Notes: a model not told the origin generated them from the sequence alone. DNA of 64,000 nt from Pseudoruegeria aquimaris (GCF_900172235.1 NZ_FWFQ01000001.1:1-64000); one strand, 5' to 3'. Numbered from the stretch's first letter, positions 12,298 through 24,009 are shown. A program made the numbers and translations.

Positions 12298-12719
12298 CTT
12301 TCATCCTTTTTGTTGTGCGACCGGCAATTCAATCAGACCGGCAATAGGAATGGGCTTCATATTGGTGCCTTTGCGACATCTACGCAAAAGAATTTCGCCG
12401 AAAACTATCCAATTCGGGTTGAAATCCGGCCAATTCAATGAATTGCGCGCCGAGATCGAAAGGCGGCCCCTAAAAAACCGGGTGGAATTGCCGAAACACC
12501 AATAAAACTAGGATCAGATGAAACCAGTTTGCGGAGGATGCGGCGAATCAAATGCCCCGCCGCGCATGGCGGCGCCATGGCTTCGGTCCGCGGCGCAGCT
12601 TTCCAGAGAGGGGTGTCTTGCGGCGGTAGCGGGTGCGTGAAACGAGAGCTTCGCACCTGCAGCGATCGCGATCCTGCGCCCGCGCGGCGGCGCTCAAGAC
12701 GTTGATGGCATGGAGTAAA
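12298..12719. other. Non-coding stretch between the H-NS gene and tRNA-Arg
   Basis: The first 140 bases are AT-richer than the surroundings and should hold the promoter of the minus-strand H-NS gene. The remainder (about 12500-12719) is GC-rich with short inverted repeats around GCCGCGCATGGCGGC, but I see no supported gene, terminator or tRNA in it. Confidence 0.4.
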
Positions 12720-12796
<77 letters not shown>

Positions 12797-12870
12797 CTGT
12801 GCGCCCGTCTATAGGCAAAAGCCCCGGGCGCTGCAATCGCAAAATCCGCGCTCCGGGGCCGGAAACCGGT

Positions 12871-14091
<1,221 letters not shown>

Positions 14092-14092
14092 G

Positions 14093-14677
14093 TTACTGGC
14101 CTCCGGTCGCGCCGATGAGGATGAGGATGACGGCCAGCCCCACGGCCACGCCGATCATCGTTGCGAGGATCATGACAAAGACGAGCCCGAGGGAGGCGAA
14201 CCCATGCACCTCGGCCACGAAATTGGTGAGCAGCCAGAACATGGCCGCGATGGCGAAGAGCGCGATCATGTCGCCCAGCGGCGGCAGGATCAGCCCGGCC
14301 AGCGTCTGCGCCACCTGGATCAGCAGCATCACCGCCTGAAGCCACGTAATGGCGAGCAGCACCTCGTCGAAGCGCCCGGTGCCGCCGCAGGCCCGGCCCA
14401 CGAAATAGGCCGCGAAGACGGTGCCCACCATGGACGAGCCCAGGATGATCGCCAGCAGGAAGGGCGATGGAACCGCCCCCTGCGCGGCCTCGAGATCGAC
14501 CGGCGACAGCATCAGGTTGCCGTAGGCCAGCACCACGCTCACCGCGATCACCAGCACCAGCAGCTGCCACAGGAAGCCCTGCGGAATGCCGAGATTCAGC
14601 ACGTCGCGCAGCCCCTTGCGAGGATCCCGCAGCGACAGGACGGCCAGATCGAGGAGAGGTTTCAAGGTGGATTGCAT
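14093..14677 (-). CDS. YIP1-family membrane protein
   Basis: A 194-residue protein with about five hydrophobic helices, for example FLWQLLVLVIAVSVVLAYG, MVGTVFAAYFVG and LVFVMILATMIGVAVGLAVILILIGA. The pattern fits the YIP1 family of membrane proteins, whose bacterial members have no known biochemical role. It lies between another membrane protein gene and sufS in the suf operon, with spacings of 17 and 1 bases, so it is cotranscribed with Fe-S assembly genes. No catalytic motif is visible. Confidence 0.75.
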   Translation of the reverse strand: MQSTLKPLLDLAVLSLRDPRKGLRDVLNLGIPQGFLWQLLVLVIAVSVVLAYGNLMLSPVDLEAAQGAVPSPFLLAIILGSSMVGTVFAAYFVGRACGGTGRFDEVLLAITWLQAVMLLIQVAQTLAGLILPPLGDMIALFAIAAMFWLLTNFVAEVHGFASLGLVFVMILATMIGVAVGLAVILILIGATGGQ

Positions 14678-14694
14678 GGGCGCTTCTTGCTGTT

Positions 14695-15195
14695 TCAGGC
14701 GGGTTGGGCTGGCGCGGACTCTGCTTCAAGCAGCCCTGCTATCCATATGATAAGAAAAGCGACGCCGGCAATGGTGGAGACGAGCACATGCGCCGGACTG
14801 TCGCCGATGAACCCCGCGACAAGGCCGCGCAGCAGCACCAGCGGGCTGACCGCGAGCAGCGCCCAGAACAGCGCCAGTCGCGCCTCGACCCAGCGCGCCC
14901 GCCCGCCGAAGAGCCGGGCCACGAGGTGGCTCAGCGCCGCGAGGCCGTAGAAGAACAGGGGTGCGAAGAACACGCCGCCCACGAAGGCTTCGCTCATGCG
15001 CTCGGCCAGATCGGGGCCGGCCGGGTCCATGTGCACGGCGCGGGCCAGTTCCGGCCAGCGGGCCACGAAGGAGATGAAGCAGGCGATCATCACGAAGGCC
15101 AGCGCCCGCTCTTCGCCGGCGCCCTGGTCGAGCTGGCGCCGCAGGACCTTCCGCGGCGCCCGGTAGCTTTGCACGATATCCGTGGTGACGGGCAT
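14695..15195 (-). CDS. Membrane protein, probably YIP1-family
   Basis: A 166-residue protein with four hydrophobic segments (ALAFVMIACFISFVA, GGVFFAPLFFYGLAAL, ALFWALLAVSPLVLL, LVSTIAGVAFLIIWIAGLL). The N-terminus, IVQSYRAPRKVLRRQL, is like that of small YIP1-type proteins found beside SUF genes in Rhodobacterales. It starts one base after the sufD stop. A role in the operon is not known; it may act with the next YIP1 protein, given their adjacency. Confidence 0.65.
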   Translation of the reverse strand: MPVTTDIVQSYRAPRKVLRRQLDQGAGEERALAFVMIACFISFVARWPELARAVHMDPAGPDLAERMSEAFVGGVFFAPLFFYGLAALSHLVARLFGGRARWVEARLALFWALLAVSPLVLLRGLVAGFIGDSPAHVLVSTIAGVAFLIIWIAGLLEAESAPAQPA

Positions 15196-15196
15196 C

Positions 15197-16482
15197 CTAC
15201 CCCCGGTGACGGCTCAGCCAGCCTTCGAGGCGGGCGAGGATGCAATCGGCGATCTCTTCGCTCTCGATCTCCTCGATGGCTTCGGCGAGGAAGGCCAGAA
15301 CCAGCAGATCCTGCGCATCGGCCTGCGGCACGCCGCGCGAGCGCAGGTAGAAGAGCGCCTCCTCGTCGATCGCGCCGGAGGTGGAACCATGCGAACAGGC
15401 CACGTCGTCGGCGTAGATCTCAAGCTCGGGCTTGGCGTAGAACTGCGCGTCGTCATCCAGCAGCAGCGATTGGCTGATCTGGTAACCGTCGGTCTTCTGG
15501 GCGCCTTCCTTCACGAGGATCTTGCCCTGGAACACGCCGGTGGCGCCGTTGCGCAGCACCTTCTTGAACACCTGCCGGCTTTCGCAGTTCACCGCGTCAT
15601 GGGTGATGAACACCGTGGTGTCGCAGTGGAAATCGCCATCGCCCACGCAGGCCCCGGCCACATGGGCCACGGCGTCGTCGCCGCGGATGTCGAGCACGAT
15701 CTCGTTGCGGGTCAGCACGCCGTTCACGGTGAGGGTGAAGCTCTTGAAGGTGGCTTCCTTCGCCACACGGCCAAAGAGATGCGTGGCGGCCTGGCGCTCG
15801 TGATCGCGCCCCTGCGCACGGATGTGGTGGAAGCTGCCGTTCTCGGCCACGTCCACTTCCATCACCTTGTTGAATCGCGCCGCCGCGGGGCCGTTCTCCA
15901 GCACCGTCAGCTCGGCGTCCTCTTCCACGCGGATCACGTGGTGCAGCACGGCGTCCGAGGTTTCGGAGCGGTGCAGATACATCAGCGAGACGGGCTTCTT
16001 CACCTTGCCGGTGGCGCGGATCAGCACGCCGTCGGTGGCGAAGGCGGTGTTGAGCGTGGCCAGCGGGCGTTCCACCGGATCCTGGCCATCCTTCTCAAGC
16101 TGGCCGTAGAGATCCTTGGCCCAGTGGATGTCGGCGCCTTGCGCCTCGGCGAGGCGGGCGATCTCGAGCCCCTCGCCTTCCAGCGGATCGGAGGCCGCCG
16201 CGTCGAAAACGCCGTCCACGAAGACGATCTTCAACCGCTCGATCTCGTCGAACACCGGCGGCTCGCCGTGATCGAAGAGCGCCGCCGGCTTCGGCTCCGG
16301 GGCCGTCAGCAGATCGGGGCGGGTGTATTTCCAGTATTCATCGCGCCGCCCAGGCAAGCCCACGGCCAGCAGGCGCGCGAGCGCCTCTTCGCGGGCCGGC
16401 TTCGTCCAGCCCGCCGCCTCGGGCATCGTCAGCCCGGCCAGCCGCGCCTCGGTGGCGTCCAGTTTCGCTTGCGCCACGGCCA

Positions 16483-16483
<1 letters not shown>
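15197..16483 (-). CDS. sufD: Fe-S cluster assembly protein SufD
   Basis: SufD is part of the SufBCD scaffold complex that builds Fe-S clusters under iron limitation or oxidative stress. The 428-residue protein has the SUF core beta-helix domain; recognisable stretches are ELTVLENGPAA, GVFQGKILVKEGAQKTDGYQ, and the C-terminal DDVACSHGSTSGAIDEEALFYLRSRG. The start at 16483 follows the family and shares one base with the sufC stop (TGATG), a sign of coupled translation. Upstream in-frame codons lie inside sufC and are rejected. Confidence 0.94.
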
Positions 16484-17238
<755 letters not shown>

Positions 17239-17306
17239 GTTTTTCGTCCTTTTCTAAGGCAGCGGCAGGGCGGCCCCGCCCTACGGAATGGGGTTGGCTC
17301 GGGGCG

Positions 17307-17654
17307 TCAGCCCCGGAATACGAGCGCCGCACCGGCGGCGATGAGACAGAAGCCCAGAAGCGTGTTCAGGCTCAGGCTTTCCTTGAGGTAGAACGCCGAG
17401 AACCCGGCGAAGATGGTCAGGGTGATCACTTCCTGGATCGTCTTGAGCTGGGCGGCCGAGTAGTAGCCGTGCCCGATCCGGTTGGCCGGAACGGCCAGCC
17501 AGTACTCGAAGAAGGCGATGCCCCAGCTGACCAGCACCACGGTGGCCAGCGGGGCGGTCTTGAACTTCAAATGCCCGTACCAGGCGAACGTCATGAAGAG
17601 GTTCGAGGCGGAGAGCAGAACGATCGGCCAGAGGGCCTGCGCGGGTATGGTCAT
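17307..17654 (-). CDS. DUF486/DMT-type small membrane protein
   Basis: A 115-residue protein with four hydrophobic helices and the DUF486 pattern: FMTFAWYGHLKFK, VVLVSWGIAFFEYWLAVPANRIGHG, LKTIQEVITLTIFAGFSAFYL and LLGFCLIAAGAALVF. DUF486 proteins are small relatives of the drug/metabolite transporters and are uncharacterised. It lies inside the suf operon between the YbjQ gene and sufC, 17 bases after the former. Confidence 0.85.
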   Translation of the reverse strand: MTIPAQALWPIVLLSASNLFMTFAWYGHLKFKTAPLATVVLVSWGIAFFEYWLAVPANRIGHGYYSAAQLKTIQEVITLTIFAGFSAFYLKESLSLNTLLGFCLIAAGAALVFRG

Positions 17655-17671
17655 CTTGCGTTACCAAAGGT

Positions 17672-17983
17672 TCAGTCCAGCGTCACGGCCGTGCCGGAGG
17701 CAGAGACCATGAGCATGTTGTTGATCACTTCGTAGTCCAGATCGACGCCCACGACGGCATTGCCGCCCGCTTCGGCGGCCCGCTGCTCCAGTTCGGCAAG
17801 CGCCGCGATGCGGGCCTCGCCGAGGCTCACCTCATAGGCCCCGGAACGGCCGCCGATGATGTCGGTGATGCCCGCGAAGATATCGCGGAACACATTGGCG
17901 CCGATGATCGCCTCTCCGACCACCACGCCATGGTAGGCGGTGATGCGGCGGCCTTCGACGGTCGGGGTTGTCGTCACGATCAT
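17672..17983 (-). CDS. YbjQ-family protein (putative heavy-metal-binding domain)
   Basis: A 103-residue YbjQ/UPF0145 protein. The motifs [32 protein letters not shown] and the C-terminal [13 protein letters not shown] are close to E. coli YbjQ. The family forms small ring-like oligomers and has been suggested, without firm proof, to bind metals. I use the start at 17983 because the N-terminus [11 protein letters not shown] matches the family; an ATG at 18016 overlaps the preceding stop (ATGA) and would add 11 residues. It is part of the suf operon insert. Confidence 0.85.
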   Translation of the reverse strand: MIVTTTPTVEGRRITAYHGVVVGEAIIGANVFRDIFAGITDIIGGRSGAYEVSLGEARIAALAELEQRAAEAGGNAVVGVDLDYEVINNMLMVSASGTAVTLD

Positions 17984-18012
17984 GGGGCGGGTCTTTCTCC
18001 AGGGTCCTTCGG

Positions 18013-18198
18013 TCATTTCCGGTTGCGCATCACGGTCTGGGCGAAGAGGCTTCCCAGGAAGCCCGAGGTGCCCGCACTGGCGAGCAGGAAGGCCACGCTC
18101 ATCGTCGGCAGCAGCACGTTCAGAACGATGGCGAACACCGCGCAGAACGCACCTGTCAGAAGTGCCGAGAGAAGCGATATGCCGGCCCTGCCCTGCAT
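18013..18198 (-). CDS. Small membrane protein of unknown function
   Basis: A 61-residue protein with two hydrophobic helices ([24 protein letters not shown] and [22 protein letters not shown]) and a basic tail, MRNRK. I do not recognise a family. It begins three bases after the stop of the preceding small gene and ends at the YbjQ gene, so it is transcribed with the suf operon. The glycine-rich second helix suggests helix packing rather than catalysis. Confidence 0.65.
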   Translation of the reverse strand: MQGRAGISLLSALLTGAFCAVFAIVLNVLLPTMSVAFLLASAGTSGFLGSLFAQTVMRNRK

Positions 18199-18201
18199 GA
18201 T

Positions 18202-18504
18202 CTAGCCGCGCGCTCCCTTGCCCGGCCCGCGATGCAGGCGCCGCATGAAGCGCAGCACCCCCACGGTGAGCGCGCCCCAGAACAGGAAGAGCACCGCCCC
18301 GATCGCCAGTTCGGCGGCTTCCGTCTGCGAGGCATCGATCATGCCGCGGGCCACCATGTCCTGCGCGATCTCGTCATGGGTGAGCATGAGCACGAACAGG
18401 ATGAAGAACCCCAGCACGAAGACCGTCACGCGCAGGCCGTGTTCGTCGCGCAGGCGGCTGGGGTGCCCCAGTTGGACCTTTGGTGCGTGATCGCCAGGTT
18501 TCAT
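18202..18504 (-). CDS. Small two-helix membrane protein of unknown function
   Basis: A 100-residue protein with a basic N-terminus, a first helix [18 protein letters not shown], a polar acidic middle ([24 protein letters not shown]), a second helix [19 protein letters not shown] and a basic C-terminus. Its ATG at 18504 shares a base with the sufB stop, showing tight coupling to sufB. No known family is evident. Confidence 0.65.
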   Translation of the reverse strand: MKPGDHAPKVQLGHPSRLRDEHGLRVTVFVLGFFILFVLMLTHDEIAQDMVARGMIDASQTEAAELAIGAVLFLFWGALTVGVLRFMRRLHRGPGKGARG

Positions 18505-20027
18505 CAGCCGACGGACCCTTCCAGAGAGATCGCCACCAGCTGCTGGGCTTCCATGGCGAATTCCATCGGCAGCGCCTGGAGCACCTCCTTGCAGAATCCG
18601 TTCACCACCAGCGCCACGGCCTCTTCTTCGTCCATGCCGCGCTGGCGGCAGTAGAAGAGCTGGTCGTCATCCACCTTGGAGGTGGTGGCCTCGTGCTCGA
18701 CGCGGGAAGAATTGTTCTTCACCTCGATGTAGGGCACCGTGTGCGCGCCGCATTTGTCGCCGATCAGCAGGGAGTCGCACTGCGTGTAGTTGCGCCCGTT
18801 CTTGGCCTTCGGATGCATTGACACGAGCCCGCGATAGGTGTTCTGCGCGCGGCCGGCGCTGATCCCCTTGGAGACGATGCGCGATTTCGTATCGCGGCCG
18901 AGGTGCACCATCTTTGTGCCGGTGTCGGCCTGCTGGTAGTTGTTGGCGATGGCGATGGAATAGAATTCGCCCTGGCTTTCGTTGCCGCGCAGGATGCAGG
19001 AGGGGTATTTCCACGTCACGGCTGAACCGGTTTCCACCTGCGTCCACATCACCTTGGCCCGGTCGCCCCGGCAATCGGCGCGCTTGGTCACGAAGTTGTA
19101 GATCCCGCCCTTGCCGTTCTCATCGCCCGGGAACCAGTTCTGTACCGTGGAGTATTTCACCTCGGCATCTTCCTCGACGATGATCTCCACCACGGCGGCG
19201 TGCAGCTGCGCGGTGTCGCGCTGGGGCGCGGTGCAGCCTTCGAGGTAGCTCACGTAGCTGCCCTTGTCGGCGATGATCAGCGTGCGCTCGAACTGGCCGG
19301 TATTCTCGGCGTTGATGCGGAAATAGGTCGAAAGCTCCATCGGGCAGCGCACGCCCGGCGGCACGTAGACGAAGGAGCCGTCGGAGAAGACGGCGGAGTT
19401 CAGCGTGGCGTAGAAGTTGTCCGACACCGGAACGACGGAGCCGAGGTATTTCTTCACCAGCTCGGGATGCTCGCGGATGGCTTCGGAAATCGAGCAGAAG
19501 ATCACGCCCGCCTTCTTCAATTCCTCCTGGAAGGTCGTGCCCACGGAAACGGAATCAAACACCGCGTCCACCGCCACCTTGCGGCCCTCGGCAGGCATGT
19601 CTTCCGCGCCTTCGACGCCGGCCAGGATCATCTGCTCCTTCAGCGGAATGCCAAGCTTCTGGTAGGTCTCCAGCAGCTTCGGGTCCACCTCGTCGAGCGA
19701 TTTCGGCTTGGTTTCCATGCTCTTGGGCCGGGCGTAGTAATATTGATCCTGGAAGTCGATCTCCGGGTAGTGGACCATGGCCCACTTCGGCTCCTCCATC
19801 TGCTCCCAGCGCTGCAGAGCGGAGAGGCGCCACTCCGTCATCCACTCGGGCTCTTCGTTCTTCTCTGAGATGAGGCGCACGATATCGGCGTTCACGCCCT
19901 TGGGCGCATATTCCATCTCGATCTCGGTTTCCCAGCCGTATTTGTATTTCCCGGCAAGGGATTTCACCGCTTCAACCGTCTCTTCCTCGACCCCGTCCTT
20001 GACAGTGACCTGATCCATGGCTGACAT
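18504..20027 (-). CDS. sufB: Fe-S cluster assembly protein SufB
   Basis: SufB is the scaffold subunit on which SUF clusters form; sulfur arrives from SufS and the cluster sits at the SufB-SufD interface. The 507 residues carry the family landmarks [51 protein letters not shown], and the late cysteine and acidic pair in [14 protein letters not shown] and [14 protein letters not shown]. The start at 20027 is preceded by AAGGAAAG; an ATG three codons in is possible. It follows the cysteine desulfurase gene by 40 bases. Confidence 0.96.
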   Translation of the reverse strand: MSAMDQVTVKDGVEEETVEAVKSLAGKYKYGWETEIEMEYAPKGVNADIVRLISEKNEEPEWMTEWRLSALQRWEQMEEPKWAMVHYPEIDFQDQYYYARPKSMETKPKSLDEVDPKLLETYQKLGIPLKEQMILAGVEGAEDMPAEGRKVAVDAVFDSVSVGTTFQEELKKAGVIFCSISEAIREHPELVKKYLGSVVPVSDNFYATLNSAVFSDGSFVYVPPGVRCPMELSTYFRINAENTGQFERTLIIADKGSYVSYLEGCTAPQRDTAQLHAAVVEIIVEEDAEVKYSTVQNWFPGDENGKGGIYNFVTKRADCRGDRAKVMWTQVETGSAVTWKYPSCILRGNESQGEFYSIAIANNYQQADTGTKMVHLGRDTKSRIVSKGISAGRAQNTYRGLVSMHPKAKNGRNYTQCDSLLIGDKCGAHTVPYIEVKNNSSRVEHEATTSKVDDDQLFYCRQRGMDEEEAVALVVNGFCKEVLQALPMEFAMEAQQLVAISLEGSVG

Positions 20028-20067
20028 CACGTCTTTCCTTTTTTCAGCCCCCCGAAGGGCGCCCGTT

Positions 20068-21114
20068 TCATGCGGCCCGCGCCTTGTGGCGGGCATGGGC
20101 CTTGCTCCAGGCCTCTGCGAAGCCGAGCACCTCGGCCTCCGTTGTCTGCGGCCCCAGCGACACGCGCACGGCCGAGGCCGCCTCGCGTTCGTCGAAGCCC
20201 ATGGCGCGCAAGGCGCGGCTCGCTTTCACCTTGCCCGACGAGCAGGCCGAGCCGGCCGAAATCGCGTAGCCGGCCAGCTCCATCTGCATCACCTGGGTTT
20301 CCCCCTTCCAGCCGGGAACGATGAAACAGCAGGTGTTGGGCAGGCGCCGCGCGCCTTTCCCGACAAAAATAATCTCGCTTGCGGATTCTGCCAGCGCGTT
20401 TTCTAGAATGTTTCTAAGTTTTTCCACCTCGCCCCAGCGCCCGCTTTCGAGATCGGCCTGCGCGGCCTGCGCCGCGGCGCCGAAACCGGCGATGCCGATC
20501 ACGTTCTCGGTGCCCGAACGCCGGCCCATCTCCTGCCCGCCGCCCCGGATCTGCGCCGCCACGTCCAGCCCCTGCTTCAGCACCAGCGCGCCGATGCCCT
20601 TGGGGCCGCCCAGCTTGTGGGCCGAGACCAGCGCCATCTCCGCACCGCACCAGTTGAAGGCGAAGGGAATCTTGCCGAAAGCCTGGGTGGCATCGGTCAC
20701 CGCGAGCCCCTCGGGAAGTTCTTGCAACACGCCGGTTTCACTGTTGGCCAGCTGAAGCGCGCTCGCCGCCGCATCGCGTACCTCGACGCGCCCGTCCCGA
20801 TCGCAGGGAAGGGAAACGTCGCACCAGCTTGCCACCGCGTCATGCTCCACTCCCGCGCAGGCCAACCCGCGCCCGGCCAGGGCCAGCGCCGCCGCTTCCG
20901 TCGCCCCGGAGGTGAACACCACGTCCGCGCCGTCGGCCCCAAGCGCCGCCGCAACCTGCGCACGCGCCTTCTCGATCAGCGATTTCGCCGCCCGCCCCTC
21001 GGCATGGACGGAAGACGGGTTTCCCACCACGTCCATCGCCGCGATCATCGCCGCGCGCGCTTCGGCGCGCAGGGGCGCCGTGGCGTTGTAGTCCAGGTAG
21101 ACGCGCGCCGGCAT
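20068..21114 (-). CDS. Cysteine desulfurase, IscS/NifS type
   Basis: A 348-residue PLP enzyme of aminotransferase class V, type I. Visible motifs are [35 protein letters not shown], the PLP lysine in [15 protein letters not shown] and the catalytic cysteine in [15 protein letters not shown]. It is shorter than E. coli IscS (404), as usual for the suf-linked copies in Rhodobacterales. With SufS further down, the operon codes for two desulfurases of different types. The start at 21114 matches the family; upstream codons run through an intergenic repeat. Confidence 0.9.
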   Translation of the reverse strand: MPARVYLDYNATAPLRAEARAAMIAAMDVVGNPSSVHAEGRAAKSLIEKARAQVAAALGADGADVVFTSGATEAAALALAGRGLACAGVEHDAVASWCDVSLPCDRDGRVEVRDAAASALQLANSETGVLQELPEGLAVTDATQAFGKIPFAFNWCGAEMALVSAHKLGGPKGIGALVLKQGLDVAAQIRGGGQEMGRRSGTENVIGIAGFGAAAQAAQADLESGRWGEVEKLRNILENALAESASEIIFVGKGARRLPNTCCFIVPGWKGETQVMQMELAGYAISAGSACSSGKVKASRALRAMGFDEREAASAVRVSLGPQTTEAEVLGFAEAWSKAHARHKARAA

Positions 21115-21128
21115 CACGAAGCGGCCTC

Positions 21129-21160
21129 CACTTTGTTCCTCAAATATCCCCGCCGGAGGC
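21129..21160. repeat. Dispersed intergenic repeat, copy 1
   Basis: CACTTTGTTCCTCAAATATC begins a short element that recurs at 52005-52032 with about six differences in 28 bases. The same ACTTTGTTCCTCAAATATCC-type sequence is, from memory, a common REP-like element between genes in Rhodobacteraceae. Here it lies between iscR and the desulfurase gene. Confidence 0.5.
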
Positions 21161-21196
21161 ATCCACCCCCCGCCACGGGCGCCGGGTTGCGCGATC

Positions 21197-21658
21197 TCAT
21201 GCGTCGTCCACCACTTCGAAAAGCTGCGGAATCGCCGGGCAAGGCGTCAATTCGTTCTTCACCACGTCCGACAGCCGCGTCTGGTGCAAAAAGACGTAGA
21301 CATGGGCCGAAAGCCCTTCCCAGAGCCGGTTGGTCAGCGATTGCGCCCGGCTGCCCGAAAGCGCGCCCGAGGCCCCCGCCCCCTTGTGCATGGCCGAAAC
21401 CGTCTCATCCACCGCGCCCAGGATCTCGGCCACGCGGATGTCGCTCGCCGGCCGGGCGAGCCGGTAGCCGCCACCGGGGCCGCGCACGGACTCCACCAGC
21501 CCGGCCCGGCGCAGCTTCACGAAGAGCTGTTCGAGATAGGGCAGCGAAATGTCCTGCCGCCTGGAGATCTCGGCCAGCGAAACCAGCCCGTCGCCCTGCT
21601 GCAGCGCAAGGTCCGCCAGCGCCACCATCGCGTATCGCCCCTTGGTGCTGAGTTTCAT
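21197..21658 (-). CDS. iscR: Rrf2-family regulator IscR
   Basis: IscR-type proteins are winged-helix regulators that sense Fe-S status and control cluster assembly genes. The 153-residue protein starts MKLSTKGRYAMVALADLA and has the DNA-binding SLPYLEQLFVKLRRAGLVES and wing RGPGGGYRLARP. The usual three-cysteine cluster site is missing: the loop reads SAMHKGAGASGALSGSRAQS. The only cysteine is Cys140 near the C-terminus. A cluster-binding IscR with a single conserved cysteine has been described in Rhodobacter sphaeroides, and this protein fits that type. It heads the suf operon and probably represses it. Confidence 0.92.
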   Translation of the reverse strand: MKLSTKGRYAMVALADLALQQGDGLVSLAEISRRQDISLPYLEQLFVKLRRAGLVESVRGPGGGYRLARPASDIRVAEILGAVDETVSAMHKGAGASGALSGSRAQSLTNRLWEGLSAHVYVFLHQTRLSDVVKNELTPCPAIPQLFEVVDDA

Positions 21659-21739
21659 TGCTTCATTCCCGCAAATACATTGACGACAGCCACGCCAGCC
21701 CTTACTTCCATCAGGCCTGATCTGCCGACGCGGCAGAGA

Positions 21740-21776
21740 TTAGAACCGTTCTAAGGACGCTGACTCATTTCGTCAA
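21740..21776 (-). promoter_or_regulatory. suf operon promoter with Irr/ICE-like palindrome
   Basis: On the minus strand TTGACG (21776-21771) and TAGAAC (21753-21748) are separated by 17 bases, a good sigma70 promoter 83 bases ahead of iscR. The palindrome TTAGAA-CCG-TTCTAA (21740-21754) covers the -10. Its shape matches the ICE motif (TTTAGAA-N3-TTCTAAA) bound by the iron-response regulator Irr, so iron/haem control of the operon is likely. The site is shared with the divergent hydrolase gene. Confidence 0.65.
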
Positions 21777-21811
21777 GAATGAGTTCGGCCAAAACAAAAG
21801 CAGGGACAAGA

Positions 21812-22465
21812 ATGCCCGAGGTTATCTTCCCGGGGCCGGAAGGCCGGCTCGAAGGTCGCTACCACCCGCAGAAAGCGAAAGACGCGCCCATCGCCATCGT
21901 GCTGCATCCGCACCCGCAGTTCGGCGGCACGATGAACAACCGGGTGGTCTACAATCTGCATTACGCCTTCTACAACATGGGCTTCACCGTGCTGCGCTTC
22001 AATTTCCGCGGCGTGGGCCGGAGCCAGGGCGAATACGATCAGGGCGTGGGCGAGCTCTCGGATGCCGCCAGCGCGCTCGACTACCTGCAATCGATGAACT
22101 CCAACGCCAAGCACTGCTGGGTCGCGGGCTTCTCCTTCGGGGCCTGGATCGGGATGCAGCTGCTGATGCGCCGCCCCGAGATCACCGGCTTCGTCTCGGT
22201 CTCGCCGCCGGCGAACATGTATGACTTCAGCTTCCTCGCCCCCTGCCCGGCCTCCGGCCTCATCATCAACGGCAGCGCAGACCGCGTCGCCCCGCCGAAG
22301 GACACCGCGGCGCTGGTAGAGAAGCTGCACGAGCAGAAGGGCATCACGATCACCCACCAGGAGATCGAGGGCGCCGGGCATTTCTTCGAGGATCCCCACA
22401 TGGACACGCTCATCGGCAACGTCGATGAATACGTCCGCCGCCGCCTGACCGAAAACACCCGCTGA
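21812..22465 (+). CDS. Alpha/beta hydrolase
   Basis: A 217-residue single-domain alpha/beta hydrolase. The oxyanion-hole region is VLHPHPQFGGTMNN, the nucleophile elbow is GFSFG (a serine in GxSxG), the acid is in INGSADRVAPP and the histidine in GAGHFFED. These are marks of the CPBP-like dienelactone-hydrolase relatives found beside suf genes. The substrate is unknown. I use the ATG at 21812, preceded by AGGGACAAG. It is divergent from the suf operon and could share its iron-responsive control region. Confidence 0.85.
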   Translation: MPEVIFPGPEGRLEGRYHPQKAKDAPIAIVLHPHPQFGGTMNNRVVYNLHYAFYNMGFTVLRFNFRGVGRSQGEYDQGVGELSDAASALDYLQSMNSNAKHCWVAGFSFGAWIGMQLLMRRPEITGFVSVSPPANMYDFSFLAPCPASGLIINGSADRVAPPKDTAALVEKLHEQKGITITHQEIEGAGHFFEDPHMDTLIGNVDEYVRRRLTENTR

Positions 22466-22476
22466 AGGGCCCGCCG

Positions 22477-22725
22477 ATGCACGTCAACGAGCAGATCGCA
22501 GACGAGCTGGCCCTCGAGGCCCTGAAGCTCATCGAAGCCACGGGCAACGACGATATCGTCAACGACATCGCCAAGACGATCGGCGCCTCCTCCACGACGC
22601 TGGAGGAGAGCTTCCTGACGGCGGTGCGGGTGCGGCGGGCCGAAGCCCGCGCGCGCGCGCTCATCGAAGCGGCCAAGGCGCGCGTCGCCGAATCCGACGG
22701 CGCCGCCCAGAGCCCCTCGTCATGA
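22477..22725 (+). CDS. Small helical protein of unknown function
   Basis: An 82-residue, wholly alpha-helical, alanine-rich protein without membrane segments or cysteines. The central VNDIAKTIGASSTTLEESFLTAVRVRRAEARARAL looks like a helix-turn-helix-like pair followed by a basic helix, but no family is recognised. Its stop overlaps the start of the HD-domain gene (ATGA), so the two are translationally coupled. It starts 11 bases after the hydrolase. Confidence 0.7.
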   Translation: MHVNEQIADELALEALKLIEATGNDDIVNDIAKTIGASSTTLEESFLTAVRVRRAEARARALIEAAKARVAESDGAAQSPSS

Positions 22726-23894
22726 AGGACGCGGCGCCGGCCGGGCCACGCGATGCCCGGCTTGCCGCGCAGTTCCGCTTCCTGCAGGAGGCCGACGCCC
22801 TGAAAGGGGTGCTGCGCGCCAACGTGCTGCAGGATCTTTCCCGCCCCGAGAACTCCGCCGAACACAGCTGGCACGCCGCCCTCTTCGCGCTGGTGCTGGC
22901 CGACTGCGCCCCGCAACCCGTGGAGGCCGCGCGCGCCATCGCCATGCTGCTGCTGCACGACCTCGTGGAGATCGACGCCGGAGATCACCCGATCCACCTG
23001 CCGGTGGACGCCGCCGCGGTGGAAGCGGCGGAGGCGGCGGCGGCGCAACGGCTCTTCGGGCTGCTGCCCGCGGACCAGGCCGCCGAACTGCACGCCCTGC
23101 GCGCCGAGTTCGAGGCCGGCGAAACCACCGATGCCCGCTACGCGCGCATGATCGACGTCATCCAGCCGGTGTTCCAGGTCCTGATGGCGCCCGCGCCCCT
23201 TCCCGAACACCGCCGCATCGCGCAGGACAACCTGCTTTCGGGGCGCGCGGCGCCGCTGGTGGCGCACTGGCCCGAGGCCCATGCCGCAGCCCTTGCGCTC
23301 TTGGAGGGCCGCCCCCTGCCCGCAACGCCCGTCGCGGCCCGCCTCGCCTTCCTCGCCGAGGCCGACCGGCTGAAATCCGTCCTGCGGGCAACGCCCGTTC
23401 TCAAGGGCGCGCGGCGGGAGAACTCCGCCGAACACAGCTGGCACATCGCGCTGCACGCGCTCGTCCTGCACGATCTGGCCGCCCCCGGCGTGGACCGGGA
23501 CCGCATCATCGCCATGCTGCTGCTGCACGACCTGGTGGAGATCGACGCCGGTGACACCCCGATCCATGCCGGCGTGGATGCCGCTGCGCAGGCGGCCAGG
23601 GAAGCGGCGGCGGCGGAGCGCCTGTTCGGGCTGCTGCCAGCAAAGCAGGGCGCGGCGCTGCACGCCCTCTGGCAGGAGTTCGAGGCCGCCGAAACCGCCG
23701 ATGCCGTCTTCGCGAAATCCATCGACCGCGTGCAGCCGCTGTTTCTCAACCTCGCCTCGGGCGGCGGCAGCTGGCGGGACTACGAGGTGACGCTCGCCCA
23801 GCTCGAACACCGCGTCGGCAGCAAGATCGCGCGCGGCTCGCCCGCGCTCTGGGCCTTCGTGCGCGCCCGCGTGGCCCCCTGGTTCGCGGCGTAG
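22722..23894 (+). CDS. Tandem HD-domain protein (YfbR/HDDC2-like, duplicated)
   Basis: A 390-residue protein made of two copies of an HD phosphohydrolase domain, offset by exactly 190 codons. Each copy keeps the metal-binding set: SAEHSWH (first His), LLLHDLVEIDAGD (HD pair) and a later Asp (MIDVIQPVF in copy 1, SIDRVQPLF in copy 2). Single-domain relatives such as E. coli YfbR and human HDDC2 remove phosphate from deoxynucleoside monophosphates. Here both halves look active. Stretches of the gene are nearly identical at DNA level, for example 22848-22874 and 23418-23444, so the duplication is recent or kept uniform. Confidence 0.85.
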   Translation: MKDAAPAGPRDARLAAQFRFLQEADALKGVLRANVLQDLSRPENSAEHSWHAALFALVLADCAPQPVEAARAIAMLLLHDLVEIDAGDHPIHLPVDAAAVEAAEAAAAQRLFGLLPADQAAELHALRAEFEAGETTDARYARMIDVIQPVFQVLMAPAPLPEHRRIAQDNLLSGRAAPLVAHWPEAHAAALALLEGRPLPATPVAARLAFLAEADRLKSVLRATPVLKGARRENSAEHSWHIALHALVLHDLAAPGVDRDRIIAMLLLHDLVEIDAGDTPIHAGVDAAAQAAREAAAAERLFGLLPAKQGAALHALWQEFEAAETADAVFAKSIDRVQPLFLNLASGGGSWRDYEVTLAQLEHRVGSKIARGSPALWAFVRARVAPWFAA

Positions 23895-24009
23895 GGGCGA
23901 CGCCCCGCTTCGGTATACCGTCGCATACAGCCTTCCATCCCAAGCGGCCATCGGATAGAAGGCGGCTCAAATCCCGACTCACATCCAATCATGCCTGAGA
24001 GGCCCACCC

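Noticed and set aside
12518-12640. 40-codon plus-strand frame with a CGGC-type cysteine pair
   Set aside because: The VCGGCGES start looks zinc-ribbon-like, but there is no convincing ribosome site and the remainder is low-complexity; chance is more likely.
12435-12656. 73-codon minus-strand frame in the H-NS/tRNA spacer
   Set aside because: Proline- and arginine-rich composition, no ribosome site and no family resemblance.
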